From positions 1 through 57,344 of the forward strand of contig JBFLZB010000008.1 in assembly GCA_040756475.1 (NCBI GenBank): a stretch of DNA of 57,344 nucleotides, read 5' to 3'. The translations under genes were made by a program, and so were the position numbers. Origin of the DNA: Thermodesulfobacteriota bacterium (GTDB lineage: Bacteria; Desulfobacterota; Deferrisomatia; Deferrisomatales; JACRMM01). The notes under the pieces are model-generated. The model saw only the letters and a program-made list of their open reading frames with translations. It had not been told where the DNA came from and did not search any database. Below are positions 41,274-49,014 of the stretch, in pieces (within the stretch, counting starts at the first letter, position 1; every line of letters starts with the position of its first letter).

Positions 41274-41357
41274 CGTCGATACCGATACCGCTGTCGATCC
41301 CGATACCGATACCGAGCTCGCCCTCGCTATCGCTATCGGTATCGCTATCGGGTTCGG
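41274..41357. repeat. ATCGGT hexamer repeat hairpin (family A)
   Basis: The longest family A copy. The left arm GTCGATACCGATACCGCTGTC and the right arm GCTATCGCTATCGGTATCGC run in opposite orientation over about 84 nt, between FixX and the B12 subunit gene. Confidence 0.85.
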
Positions 41358-41371
41358 ACCAGATCATCGCC

Positions 41372-41650
41372 CTACCCATACCGGTACTGCACCCCCCACC
41401 CGCCCCGGGGATACCGCCAGGAGAGGGCGTCCTCCCGGCAGGCCACCAGGCAGGTGCCGCACTCCAGACACCCGGCGTACTCCACCACCATCCGGTCCGC
41501 CTCGGCGTTCCACTCGTAGAGCGTCGCCGGGCAGACCCGCTCGCAGTAGCGCTCGGTGCACCGGGTGCGGCACACCTCCGCGTCGATGGCGATGTGGCTC
41601 TCGCCGTCGGGCTTGATGGCGTTCTTCGTGAGCTTTTCGGTTGCGTCCAC
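41372..41650 (-). CDS. fixX: FixX-type ferredoxin
   Basis: A 92-residue ferredoxin-like protein. In known systems FixX carries [4Fe-4S] and supplies the iron-sulfur part of an ETF:quinone oxidoreductase, with FixC as the flavoprotein part. Cysteines are arranged as CRTRCTERYCERVCP (about residues 27-41) and GCLECGTCLVAC (about residues 60-71). Size is normal for FixX. It follows FixC and the ETF genes, so electrons from the acyl-CoA dehydrogenase can pass EtfAB, then FixCX, then quinone. A repeat-rich stretch separates it from FixC. Confidence 0.93.
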   Translation of the reverse strand: MDATEKLTKNAIKPDGESHIAIDAEVCRTRCTERYCERVCPATLYEWNAEADRMVVEYAGCLECGTCLVACREDALSWRYPRGGWGVQYRYG

Positions 41651-41664
41651 GCCTTCGCTCCTCC

Positions 41665-41692
41665 CCGTCGGACCGGTCAGACCCGTCGGACG
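41665..41692. repeat. CGTCGGACC repeat (family F)
   Basis: CGTCGGACCGGTCAGACCCG TCGGAC units lie directly upstream of fixX. The GGACCGGTC core is partly palindromic. Confidence 0.5.
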
Positions 41693-41715
41693 CCTCTCAG
41701 ATTCTCCGCCACCCC

Positions 41716-41805
41716 GCCAGAGGCGTAGGGCGGGGCTTGCCCCGCCAAACCGGCGGGCGAACCCCGCTACGCGGGAACCGCCCGCCCTACCGTTTCATCC
41801 CTCGG
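41716..41805. repeat. GCGTAGGGCGGGGCTTGCCCCGCC palindromic element (family I)
   Basis: GGGCGGGGCTTGCCCCGCC is a near-perfect palindrome. It is followed by GGCGGGCG...CGCCCGCC, which pairs across ACCCCGCTACGCGGGA. The composite hairpin lies between FixC and FixX. Confidence 0.75.
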
Positions 41806-41828
41806 GGTGATCGAAGGTCATGGGCAAC

Positions 41829-43115
41829 TCAGATCTTCCGCCAGCCCGCCAGGGCCCTGAGGTCCGTCCAGTTGAGCACGTTGCGGCGCAGGAACTCCCA
41901 GACCCTGGTCGAGAGCTTGCCCGGTCGCCCCTGTTCCAGCCGCACGAGACCTCCGAGCAGCCGGCAGACCTCCCGAGGGTAGCGGTCGAAGAGGGCCGGG
42001 TTCTCCAGGAGCCGGGGCATCTCCCGGTACGCCTCCAGGTACTGCCAGACGAAGCTCTCCTTGAGGCGCCGGGGGTAGCCGGCAAGCCCCGCGGCCGAGC
42101 AGTCCTCTTTCTGGCGGGCCTCGATCACCGCTTCGGCCGCGAACCTCCCGCTGGCCAGGGCGAACTCCATGCCGCGCACGGTGTAGCCCATGTTCAGGGC
42201 CAGGCCGGCGGCGTCGCCGGCGAGACACAGGCCGTCGCGCACGAGGGACGGCACCGCACCGAGCCCCCCCTCGGGGATCAGGTGCGCCGAGTACTCCAGG
42301 AGCTCGGACCCCCGCGTGAGGCTCCGGACCCGGGGGTGGGCCTTGAAGGCCTCGAAGAGCTCCGGCACCTTCTCCTGCCCGCCCTTCTCCATCAGGTCGC
42401 CGACCCCGACCACCAGCCCCAGGGAGAGGGACTCCTGATTGGTGTAGCAGAACCCGCCGCCCAGGAGCCCCCGGGTCACCGAGCCCACGAAGAGCTCGGC
42501 TGCCCCCTCGCCGGGGTCGAGCTGGAAGCGGTCCTCGATGGTGCCCGACGGCAGCCCCAGGACCTCCTTCACCCCCACGGCCACGGTCTTCGGCGCGGGC
42601 CGGCCCCGGAGCCCGGCTGCCTGGCCCACAAAGGAGAGGAGCCCGTCGCAGGCGATCACCGCGTGGGCCGGGATCTCCTCCCCGTCCACCTTGACCCCGG
42701 CCACGGCCTCGCCTTCCCAGAGGAGCTGGGCCACGGGCTTCTGGGGGATGACGAAGGCCCCCTTCTGGCCCACCCGATCGCCGAGCCAGGCGTCGAACCT
42801 GGCCCGGAGCACCGTGTGGCTCTGGGGCAGTTCTCCGCCCAGGCCCTCGTCCTGGAAGTCGAGCCGAAGGCTTCGGCCCTCGTCCAGGAGGGTCCAGGCC
42901 TCGTGGGTCACCGGACGCTCCAGGGGGGCCTCGGCCCACCACTCGGGGAAGAGATCGCGCACGCTCTCCACATAGAGCCGGCCGCCGGTGACGTTCTTCG
43001 CCCCCGGCGCGTCGCCCCGCTCCAGGACCACCACCTGGAGCCCCGCGTCCGCCAGGGTCTCGGCCGCGGCCAGCCCCGCCAGACCCGCGCCCACGACGAC
43101 GGCGTCCAGCTTCAC
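41829..43115 (-). CDS. fixC: FixC-type FAD-dependent ETF:quinone oxidoreductase
   Basis: A 428-residue flavoprotein of the FixC/ETF-QO family. The dinucleotide-binding fold is at the N-terminus (DAVVVGAGLAGLAAAETLAD, then VVVLERGDAPGAKN). The second FAD block is GLCLAGDAAGLALNMGYTVRG near residue 300. Length matches FixC. It lacks the C-terminal ferredoxin domain of mitochondrial ETF-QO, which FixX supplies as a separate protein. It receives electrons from EtfAB and sends them to the quinone pool at the membrane. A heptamer hairpin lies upstream, before etfA. Confidence 0.94.
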   Translation of the reverse strand: MKLDAVVVGAGLAGLAAAETLADAGLQVVVLERGDAPGAKNVTGGRLYVESVRDLFPEWWAEAPLERPVTHEAWTLLDEGRSLRLDFQDEGLGGELPQSHTVLRARFDAWLGDRVGQKGAFVIPQKPVAQLLWEGEAVAGVKVDGEEIPAHAVIACDGLLSFVGQAAGLRGRPAPKTVAVGVKEVLGLPSGTIEDRFQLDPGEGAAELFVGSVTRGLLGGGFCYTNQESLSLGLVVGVGDLMEKGGQEKVPELFEAFKAHPRVRSLTRGSELLEYSAHLIPEGGLGAVPSLVRDGLCLAGDAAGLALNMGYTVRGMEFALASGRFAAEAVIEARQKEDCSAAGLAGYPRRLKESFVWQYLEAYREMPRLLENPALFDRYPREVCRLLGGLVRLEQGRPGKLSTRVWEFLRRNVLNWTDLRALAGWRKI

Positions 43116-43134
43116 GGCGCGGGCCTCTTGGGGC

Positions 43135-43209
43135 GTCGTGAGACGTGAGACGTGAGACGTGAGACGACGTCCATGGGCGGGGTTCCTCTTCTACGCTTCA
43201 CGCTTCACG
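43135..43209. repeat. GTGAGAC heptamer repeat hairpin (family B)
   Basis: The left arm GTCGTGAGACGTGAGACGTG and the right arm CTACGCTTCACGCTTCACGG are 7-nt unit arrays in opposite orientation. The element is in the etfA-fixC junction and overlaps the etfA stop codon region. Confidence 0.8.
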
Positions 43210-44159
43210 GCCCTTAGTTCCGCCGTGAGCGCCGGCAGCACCTGCAGCGCATCTCCCACGATGCCGTAGTCGGCATACTGGAAGATCGGGGCCTTGGGGT
43301 CGGCGTTGACGGCGACCACCACCTTGGCCGTGTCCATGCCCATGGTGTGGTGGACGGCGCCGGAGACGCCGGCCACCACGTAGAGGGCCGGGGAGATGGT
43401 CTTGCCCGACTTGCCCACCTGGATGGCGTGGTCGGCCCACCCCGCGTCCACGATGGCCCGGCTCACCCCCACCGCGCCCCCTAGGACGTCCGCCAGCTCT
43501 TCGAGGATCTTCAGGTTCTCCGGCGCCCGCAGACCCCGCCCGCCGGCCACCACCCGCTGGGCCTCGGTGAGGGGCACCCGGGCCGAGGCCCGGGGCCTCT
43601 TCTCCAGCACCTCCACACGGCTCGGGTCCGGCGAGGCCTGGTGCGTCTCGAACTGGGTCTCTGCCACGGGCTCGGCCCCGGCGTCGAAGCTGTTCGGGCG
43701 GAAGGCCGCGAGGCACAGGCGGTCGCCGGAGCGCACCGTGGCGTAGGCCTTGCCGCCGAAGGCCGGCCGGGTGAGGAGGAACGCCTCACCGTCCGCCTCC
43801 AGCCCGAGGGCGTTGGTCAGGGCCGAGGCCCCCAGCCGGACGGCCAGGCGCGGCAGGAGCTCCCGGGTCCGGGTGCCCTCGGCGAAGAGGACGAGCCGCG
43901 GGGCACCGGCGGAGAGGACGCCGGCCACGGCGCCCACCCAGGGGTCGGCAGCATAGGGCGAGAGGTTTGGCCCCTGGACCGCCACCACCCGGTGGGCGGC
44001 ACCGCGAAGCGCCTGGGCAGCGGCCGCCTCGTCGCCCACGGCCACCGCCACCACCTGCCCCCCGGCTCCACCGACCAGGCGGCGCGCCTGGGAGAGGAGC
44101 TCCAGCGTGGACGCCCGGTACCCGCCTTCCTGCCCTTCGCAGATCACCCAGATGGACAT
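43191..44159 (-). CDS. etfA: Electron transfer flavoprotein, alpha subunit
   Basis: A 322-residue EtfA. The C-terminal FAD-binding domain has VVAGGRGLRAPENLKILEEL near residue 207, LGGAVGVSRAIVDAGW and the QVGKSGKTISPALYVVAGVSG signature near residue 256. These are followed by AVHHTMGMDTAKVVVAVNAD, which contacts FAD. The N-terminal half is the divergent alpha/beta domain. It pairs with EtfB encoded just upstream. No NAD-binding or bifurcating insertion is evident by eye, so ordinary transfer from the acyl-CoA dehydrogenase to FixCX is the simplest view. Hexamer repeat DNA separates it from etfB. Confidence 0.95.
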   Translation of the reverse strand: MSIWVICEGQEGGYRASTLELLSQARRLVGGAGGQVVAVAVGDEAAAAQALRGAAHRVVAVQGPNLSPYAADPWVGAVAGVLSAGAPRLVLFAEGTRTRELLPRLAVRLGASALTNALGLEADGEAFLLTRPAFGGKAYATVRSGDRLCLAAFRPNSFDAGAEPVAETQFETHQASPDPSRVEVLEKRPRASARVPLTEAQRVVAGGRGLRAPENLKILEELADVLGGAVGVSRAIVDAGWADHAIQVGKSGKTISPALYVVAGVSGAVHHTMGMDTAKVVVAVNADPKAPIFQYADYGIVGDALQVLPALTAELRAVKREA

Positions 44160-44170
44160 GGGAACCTCGT

Positions 44171-44253
44171 GATTCGTGATCGAAATCGCTATCGAAATCG
44201 GCAGTCGGGACCGGGGTCGATTTCGCTCCCGATTTCGATTTCGATGTGGATTG
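44171..44253. repeat. ATCGAA hexamer repeat hairpin (family A)
   Basis: The left arm GATCGAAATCGCTATCGAAA and the right arm GATTTCGATTTCGATGTGGA, with a CGGGACCGGGGTCG centre, make a long stem. It lies between etfB and etfA and reaches the etfB stop. Confidence 0.85.
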
Positions 44254-44256
44254 CCG

Positions 44257-45021
44257 TCACAGCACCTTCGCCTCTTCCCTGAGGAGCTTCACCAACTGCG
44301 CCGCGGCAACGGCGGGCTCGCCCTCCACCATCTTCACCGGCGCCCGCTTGGCCGGGCCGCGGTAGGACTGGACCGCCAGAGCCGGCGCCGCCTCGACCCC
44401 GAGCTCGGCCAGGGTCGCCTTCGGCACCTGGGCCTTCATGGCCTTCATGAGCCCCATCACCTGGGGAACCCGGGGCTCGCACAGGCCCTTCTCGGCGGTG
44501 AGGAGCGCGGGGAGGGGTACCCGCAGGACCTCCGCCCCCCGGTCGGTCTCCCGGGTCACCCGGGCGGCGCCCGACTGCACCGCAAGCTCCGTCACGCCGG
44601 TGGCGCAGGGCACCCCCAGGAGCTCGGACACCATGGGCCCCACCAGCCCGGCCTCGCCGTCGGTGGCCTGCCGGCCCGCCAGCACCAGGTCGAAGCCCTC
44701 CCGCCGGCACACCCCCGCCAGGGCCCGGGCCACGGTGAGGGGGTCGGCCCCGGCCAGGGCCGGGTCGTCCACCAGGAACGCGGCGTCCGCCCCCATGGCC
44801 AGGGCCCGCCGCGCCGCGTCGAGCCCCGTGCCCGCACCGGCCGAGACGGCGTACACCGAGCCTCCGGCCGCCTGTTTGACCCGCAGGGCCGCCTCCACCG
44901 CGATCTCGTCGAAGAAGTTGAGGCAGCGCTTCTTCTCCACCTCCACCGATTTTCCCCCCTCGGCCACCTTCACCAGGGCCTCCAGGTCGGGAACTTCCTT
45001 CACGAGCACTGCGATCTTCAT
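44257..45021 (-). CDS. etfB: Electron transfer flavoprotein, beta subunit
   Basis: A 254-residue EtfB. I place the start at 45021, after CCAAGGGGTGCC. Family blocks are MKIAVLVKEVPD at the N-terminus, KKRCLNFFDEIAVEAALRVK, LVLAGRQATDGEAGLVGPMV (about residues 123-142), and VPLPALLTAEKGLCEPRVP. The chain binds AMP in simple ETFs. Together with EtfA it accepts electrons from the acyl-CoA dehydrogenase encoded immediately upstream. A heptamer repeat hairpin lies before the start. Confidence 0.95.
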   Translation of the reverse strand: MKIAVLVKEVPDLEALVKVAEGGKSVEVEKKRCLNFFDEIAVEAALRVKQAAGGSVYAVSAGAGTGLDAARRALAMGADAAFLVDDPALAGADPLTVARALAGVCRREGFDLVLAGRQATDGEAGLVGPMVSELLGVPCATGVTELAVQSGAARVTRETDRGAEVLRVPLPALLTAEKGLCEPRVPQVMGLMKAMKAQVPKATLAELGVEAAPALAVQSYRGPAKRAPVKMVEGEPAVAAAQLVKLLREEAKVL

Positions 45022-45033
45022 GGCACCCCTTGG

Positions 45034-45111
45034 GTCGTGAAGCGTGAGACGTGAAACGTGAGACGGGGACCCGCTCTTCACGCTTCACGTCTCACGTCTA
45101 ACGTTTCACGC
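45034..45111. repeat. GTGAAGC/GTGAGAC heptamer repeat hairpin (family B)
   Basis: The left arm TCGTGAAGCGTGAGACGTGA and the right arm CTTCACGCTTCACGTCTCAC are complementary over about 30 nt with a GGGGACCCGC loop. It sits between the acyl-CoA dehydrogenase stop and etfB start. Confidence 0.85.
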
Positions 45112-45112
45112 C

Positions 45113-46261
45113 TTACCGTTCCCGCACGATTTCCCGGCCCACGAAGTCCTTGATGATCTCGTGGGTGCCGCCTCCGTAGAGCAGGAACCGGGCGTCCCGG
45201 AAGTAGCGCTGGGGGCCGTACTCGGAGGCGAAGCCGTTGGCGCCGTAGATCCGGGTCACCTCGTCCACCACCTTGAGGCAGGTCTCGGTGGCGAACATCT
45301 TGGCCATGGCGGCTTCCTTTCGCGGGTTCATCCCCTCGCCGATCATCCAGGCCACCCAGTACACCATGAGGCGTGCCGCCTCCATCTCGGTGGCCAGGTC
45401 CGCCAGCTTGGCCCGGATCAGCTGGTACTCGCCGATGGGCTTGCCGAAGGCCTGGCGCTTGCGGGCGTACTCAAGGCCATCGGCGAAGGCGGTGCGGGCC
45501 ATCCCGAGGGCCATGGCGCCGGTCATGCAGCGCACCTCGTTGAGGATCTCGCCGAGGTACACCACCCCCTTGCCCGGCTCCTCGCCGAGCAGGTTCTCGT
45601 CCGGGACGAAGACGTCTTCGAGCACGAGCTCGCCGCAGGCCGGCCCCCGGGCGCCGAGCTTGTGCAGGAGCTGGCCGGACTGGAAGCCGGGCGTTCCCTT
45701 CTCCACCAGGAAGAAACTCAGGCCCTTCATGCCCTTGGCCGGGTCGCTGGTGGCGAGCACCGTGGCGAAGTCGGCGGTGGGGCCGTTGGTGATCCAGTTC
45801 TTGGTGCCGGTGAGCACCCAGCCCCCGTCCACCTTCTTCGCCGCGGTCCGGGTGGCCGCCAGGTCCGAGCCCGACTGGTCCTCGGTGAAGCACATGGTGG
45901 CGATCTTCTCGCCCCGCAGCGCCGGCAGCAGGCACCGCTCGCGAATCCCCGGGCTTCCGAACCGGTAGAGGAAGTGGGTGCCCATGAGCATGTTCATGAT
46001 CACCGCCTGGGCGAACCCCACCGAGCCCCGGGAGAGCTCCTCGTAGAAAAGCATGCAGGTCACCGGGTCGGCATTCATGCCCCCCAGCTCCTCCGGGTAG
46101 CGCAGCCCCAGGTACCCCAGCCCCGTGAATTCCCGCCACAGGTCCGCCGGGATGGCGTCCGCCTGGTCGATCTCCTCCACCCGGGGCAGGATGAGGCGGT
46201 CCACCGTGTCGGCCACGGCGCTGCGGAAGAACTCCTGCTCGTCGGTCAGGCGAAAATCCAT
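45113..46261 (-). CDS. Acyl-CoA dehydrogenase family protein
   Basis: A 382-residue FAD-dependent dehydrogenase. Family blocks are MCFTEDQSGSDLAATRTAAK (FAD-binding), GWVLTGTKNWITNG, FFLVEKGTPGF, and the C-terminal YARKRQAFGKPIGEYQLIRA. The canonical catalytic Glu lies in a YEGT motif in medium-chain enzymes. Here the segment is LYGGGTHEII at about residues 361-370, so Gly replaces Glu, as in isovaleryl-CoA and some other subtypes. The alternative helix-G Glu is not obvious; the corresponding segment is LNEVRCM. The true base is therefore unclear. It passes electrons to EtfAB. The ATG abuts a heptamer repeat. Confidence 0.93.
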   Translation of the reverse strand: MDFRLTDEQEFFRSAVADTVDRLILPRVEEIDQADAIPADLWREFTGLGYLGLRYPEELGGMNADPVTCMLFYEELSRGSVGFAQAVIMNMLMGTHFLYRFGSPGIRERCLLPALRGEKIATMCFTEDQSGSDLAATRTAAKKVDGGWVLTGTKNWITNGPTADFATVLATSDPAKGMKGLSFFLVEKGTPGFQSGQLLHKLGARGPACGELVLEDVFVPDENLLGEEPGKGVVYLGEILNEVRCMTGAMALGMARTAFADGLEYARKRQAFGKPIGEYQLIRAKLADLATEMEAARLMVYWVAWMIGEGMNPRKEAAMAKMFATETCLKVVDEVTRIYGANGFASEYGPQRYFRDARFLLYGGGTHEIIKDFVGREIVRER

Positions 46262-46268
46262 GGTCTCT

Positions 46269-46371
46269 GCTCATCGCTTGTTGCGCGTTGTCGGTTGCGA
46301 GTTGCGCGTTGGAGGTTGCGCGTGGTGGTGGTGGTCGTTCTCTCCAACGCGCAACGTGCAACCCCCAACCC
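46269..46371. repeat. GTTGCGC/GCGCAAC heptamer repeat hairpin (family C)
   Basis: The left arm GCTTGTTGCGCGTTGTCGGT pairs with the right arm CCAACGCGCAACGTGCAACC. A GTGGTGGTGGTGGTC stretch lies in the loop. It occupies the CoA-transferase/acyl-CoA dehydrogenase junction. Confidence 0.8.
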
Positions 46372-46379
46372 CCAGCCCC

Positions 46380-47573
46380 TCAAATCACCCCCTCCGCCTT
46401 CAACCCCTCCAGCTCTTCGGAGCCCAGTCCCAGTTCGCCCCCGTACACCGCCCCGTTGTGCTCGCCGAAGCGGGGGGGGAAGGAGAGGGACTGGCCCTGC
46501 GCCTTGAGATAGGGGGTCATGTAGGGAGGGGGCGCCAGGGTGACCCGGAAGCCGGTCTTGGGGTCCACGGTCTCCAGGAGCCGGGGCTTGACCGCCGGGT
46601 CCTCGCACACCTCGAGCACGTCCTGCACCTTGGAGATGGGGATCAGGGCCTTGCGGAAGGTCTCCAGGAGCGCGTCGGTGGCGAACTGCCGGGTGGCGGC
46701 CGCCATCTTCCCGTTGAGTCGTCCCACGTCTTCGATCCGGCCCGCGTTGGTGGCGTAGGCCGGGTCGTTCAACCCCTCGAAGCCCGGCAGAGCCAGGAGC
46801 CGCTGCCACTGCACGTCGTTGCCCAGGGCCACGTACACGTACCCGTCCTTCGTGGGATAGACGCTCACCGGCGCGAAGAACTCGTGGGTGGCGCCCCGGC
46901 GGGTCATCACCTTGCCGAAGCTCTTGGCCATGGCGATGGGTTGGGTGAGCCAGGAGACCGTGGAGTCGATCATCGCCAGGTCGATTCGGCTGCCCTCGCC
47001 GGTCACGGCGCGCTGGTAGAGGGCCCGCATCAGCAGCCCGTAGGCGTGCTCGCTCGTGCCCATGTCCGGCAGCGGAATGCCCACCACCTGGGGGCTGCCC
47101 CCCGCCTCGCCGGTGAGGTCCATGAGCCCTCCCCGGGCCTGGAGCACCGGGTCGTAGGCCGCCTCGTTGGAGTCGGGGCCGAAGCCGGTGAGCCCGAGCC
47201 AGATGAGGTCAGGCTTCACCGCGGCCAGGGTCTCGTAGGCGATGCCCAAAGGCCCGTAGTTCTTGGGCAGCTGGTTGGTGGCGAAGACATCGGCCTCGAG
47301 CTCCACGATCAACTTCTTCAAAAGTTCCTGGCCTCTGGGGTGCTTCAGGTTGAGGGTCACCGCCTCCTTGCCGGCGTTGATGGAGAGGAAGTAGCTCCCC
47401 ATCGCGTCCTCTCCGGGCGCGAAGGGCTCCCCCACCTTGCGGTTGGGGTCTCCGAGCTGGGGGTGCTCGAGCCGGATCACCCGCACGCCGTCCTGCGCCA
47501 GGCGATAGGTGAGGTAGGGCAGGACGGTCGCCTGCTCCAGGCTCAGGACGGTGAGGTTTCGGAGGGCGTCCAT
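46380..47573 (-). CDS. CaiB/BaiF (class III) CoA-transferase
   Basis: A 397-residue family III CoA-transferase. The start at 47573 follows GGGAGCGCAGCCC. Blocks are LTVLSLEQATVLPYLTYRLA, NLKHPRGQELLKKLIVELEA, LIWLGLTGFGPDSNEAAYDP, and GLMDLTGEAGGSPQVVGIPLPD, with the region of the catalytic Asp. Enzymes such as formyl-CoA:oxalate and benzylsuccinate CoA-transferases belong here, so it moves CoA between an intermediate and a free acid without ATP. It is the promoter-proximal gene of the 19-gene minus-strand operon, facing the divergent HBCR-type operon. Confidence 0.93.
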   Translation of the reverse strand: MDALRNLTVLSLEQATVLPYLTYRLAQDGVRVIRLEHPQLGDPNRKVGEPFAPGEDAMGSYFLSINAGKEAVTLNLKHPRGQELLKKLIVELEADVFATNQLPKNYGPLGIAYETLAAVKPDLIWLGLTGFGPDSNEAAYDPVLQARGGLMDLTGEAGGSPQVVGIPLPDMGTSEHAYGLLMRALYQRAVTGEGSRIDLAMIDSTVSWLTQPIAMAKSFGKVMTRRGATHEFFAPVSVYPTKDGYVYVALGNDVQWQRLLALPGFEGLNDPAYATNAGRIEDVGRLNGKMAAATRQFATDALLETFRKALIPISKVQDVLEVCEDPAVKPRLLETVDPKTGFRVTLAPPPYMTPYLKAQGQSLSFPPRFGEHNGAVYGGELGLGSEELEGLKAEGVI

Positions 47574-48006
47574 GGGCTGCGCTCCCGCTGTTTGAGAAAT
47601 GCAATGCTGTGTTCTACGCAATATAGAAAACCGTTTTGACCGATCCCTCGACGGAGTCTAGCGTCGCCCCGAAAATCTGTCAACCGATCATTCGACAGCC
47701 TTCCGTTCCGGCGCTTATCTCCGCCAACGCCGCTTCGTTTGTCGCGTTGACATGCCATTCCTCGTCTGCTACCGTTCCCCACGGCCTGCCGGCGGCGGCG
47801 GGCACATTGTTCTATTATGCAATATGTTGTTTGTCTGGCGCTGCCGGGGCGCTACCGTGCCGTTCCTGGCTCAGGCTGCTCCTACGGGGCGCCCCGGTCC
47901 GGGTGCCCCAGGGCGGTTCCCCGGCAGCGGGGGTTCGCCCGCCGCGCCGGTGGGGCAGGTTCCAACCGCAGTGACCCGGGAGAGCTCGCTTTCCACAGGA
48001 GAGGAA
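47574..48006. promoter_or_regulatory. Divergent control region between the two catabolic operons
   Basis: This 433-nt gene-free region should hold both promoters. At 47612-47628 TTCTACGCAATATAGAA is an imperfect palindrome (5-nt perfect arms TTCTA/TAGAA). At 47810-47826 the related TTCTATTATGCAATATG occurs. Both share TTCTA and GCAATAT. They resemble operators of IclR-like regulators, but no regulator gene is nearby. An ATCTGTCAACCGATCATTCG stretch at about 47674 includes small inverted repeats. The region is lower in GC than its surroundings. I cannot assign -10/-35 boxes confidently. Confidence 0.5.
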
Positions 48007-49014
48007 ATGCTCCGCCTTCCCCCGACCCCGGTGATCCGCCCCCAGGATCTGCGTGAGGCCCTGGAGGCCTTGTCCGGACCCGGCGCGACTCGGGTACTGG
48101 CCGGGGGCACCGACCTCCTGGTGGCGTACAAGAACGGGCTCGGAGGAGGCGCGGCCCTGGTTTCCCTGACTCGACTGCCCCTCGGCGGGATCGAGGAGCG
48201 CGGCGGCGGCTGGTCCCTGGGCGCGACCACGACCCTCGCGGAGCTGATCCGCTGGGCGCCGGCGGGCGCGCCCTCCTTGCAGGAGCTCTCCCGGGCCGCC
48301 GCCCTGGTCGCGGCCCCCCCGATCCAGAGCCGGGCCAGCCTGGGCGGCAACCTCTGCCTGGACACCCGGTGCTGCTTTTACAACCAGTCCGCCTTCTGGC
48401 GGAGCGGCCGGCCCCCCTGCCACAAGGCCGGGGGCGAGGTCTGCCACGCCGTGCCCGGCAGCCCCCGGTGCCACGCCTGCCACCAGGCCGACCTGCCGCC
48501 GCTCTTGATCGCCCTGGGCGCGGCGGTCGAGGTCGTGGGCGCCGCCGGATCGAGAACGATGCCTCTGGAGGAGCTCTACTCCGGAGACGGCCGGGTGCCC
48601 CTGCGCCTGGGCAAGGGCGAGCTCCTCACCCGGGTCACCCTGCCCAAGCCGGCACCGGCAGCGGGGGCGGCCTACGAAAAGCTCCGGCCCCGCAAGGGCC
48701 TCGACTTCCCGGCCGCCGCCGCGGCCGTCTGCGTGCAGCGGGACGGCGAGGGCCGGTGCAGCGCCGCCAGCGTGGTCCTGGGGGCCGTGGGTTCGGGTCC
48801 CCTGCGAGTTCCAGAGGCCGAGGCGGCCCTCATCGGCTCCAGGCTTGAAGAACCGGCCCTGGGTACCGCCGCCGAGGCGGCCCGCAAGGCCGCCAGGCCG
48901 GTCAAGAACGCCGATCTGACCCCCCCCTACCGCAGGAAGGTGGTCGGGACCCTGGTGGCCCGGGCCGCCCGTCGCGCCTGGGCCGCGGTCGGACCCGAGG
49001 GAGGCGCCCCGTGA
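48007..49014 (+). CDS. hcrB: 4-hydroxybenzoyl-CoA-reductase-type beta subunit (FAD, extra [4Fe-4S])
   Basis: A 335-residue FAD subunit. I place the start at 48007, after CACAGGAGAGGAA. The FAD motif VLAGGTDLLVAYKNG lies near residue 30, and SLGGNLCLDTRCCFYNQSAF near residue 111. Between about residues 117 and 158 is the cysteine-rich insertion unique to HBCR beta subunits, with Cys117, 122, 123, 138, 146, 155 and 158. The 122/138/146/155 spacing fits the known extra [4Fe-4S] site. In HBCR this cluster lets electrons run inward from ferredoxin to reduce the substrate rather than hydroxylate it. It leads the plus-strand Mo operon and overlaps hcrC by 4 nt. Confidence 0.92.
   Translation: MLRLPPTPVIRPQDLREALEALSGPGATRVLAGGTDLLVAYKNGLGGGAALVSLTRLPLGGIEERGGGWSLGATTTLAELIRWAPAGAPSLQELSRAAALVAAPPIQSRASLGGNLCLDTRCCFYNQSAFWRSGRPPCHKAGGEVCHAVPGSPRCHACHQADLPPLLIALGAAVEVVGAAGSRTMPLEELYSGDGRVPLRLGKGELLTRVTLPKPAPAAGAAYEKLRPRKGLDFPAAAAAVCVQRDGEGRCSAASVVLGAVGSGPLRVPEAEAALIGSRLEEPALGTAAEAARKAARPVKNADLTPPYRRKVVGTLVARAARRAWAAVGPEGGAP

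Noticed and set aside
10194-44253. Hexamer repeat elements considered as CRISPR arrays
   Set aside because: Units are 6 nt without spacers, arms are inverted, and no cas genes are present.
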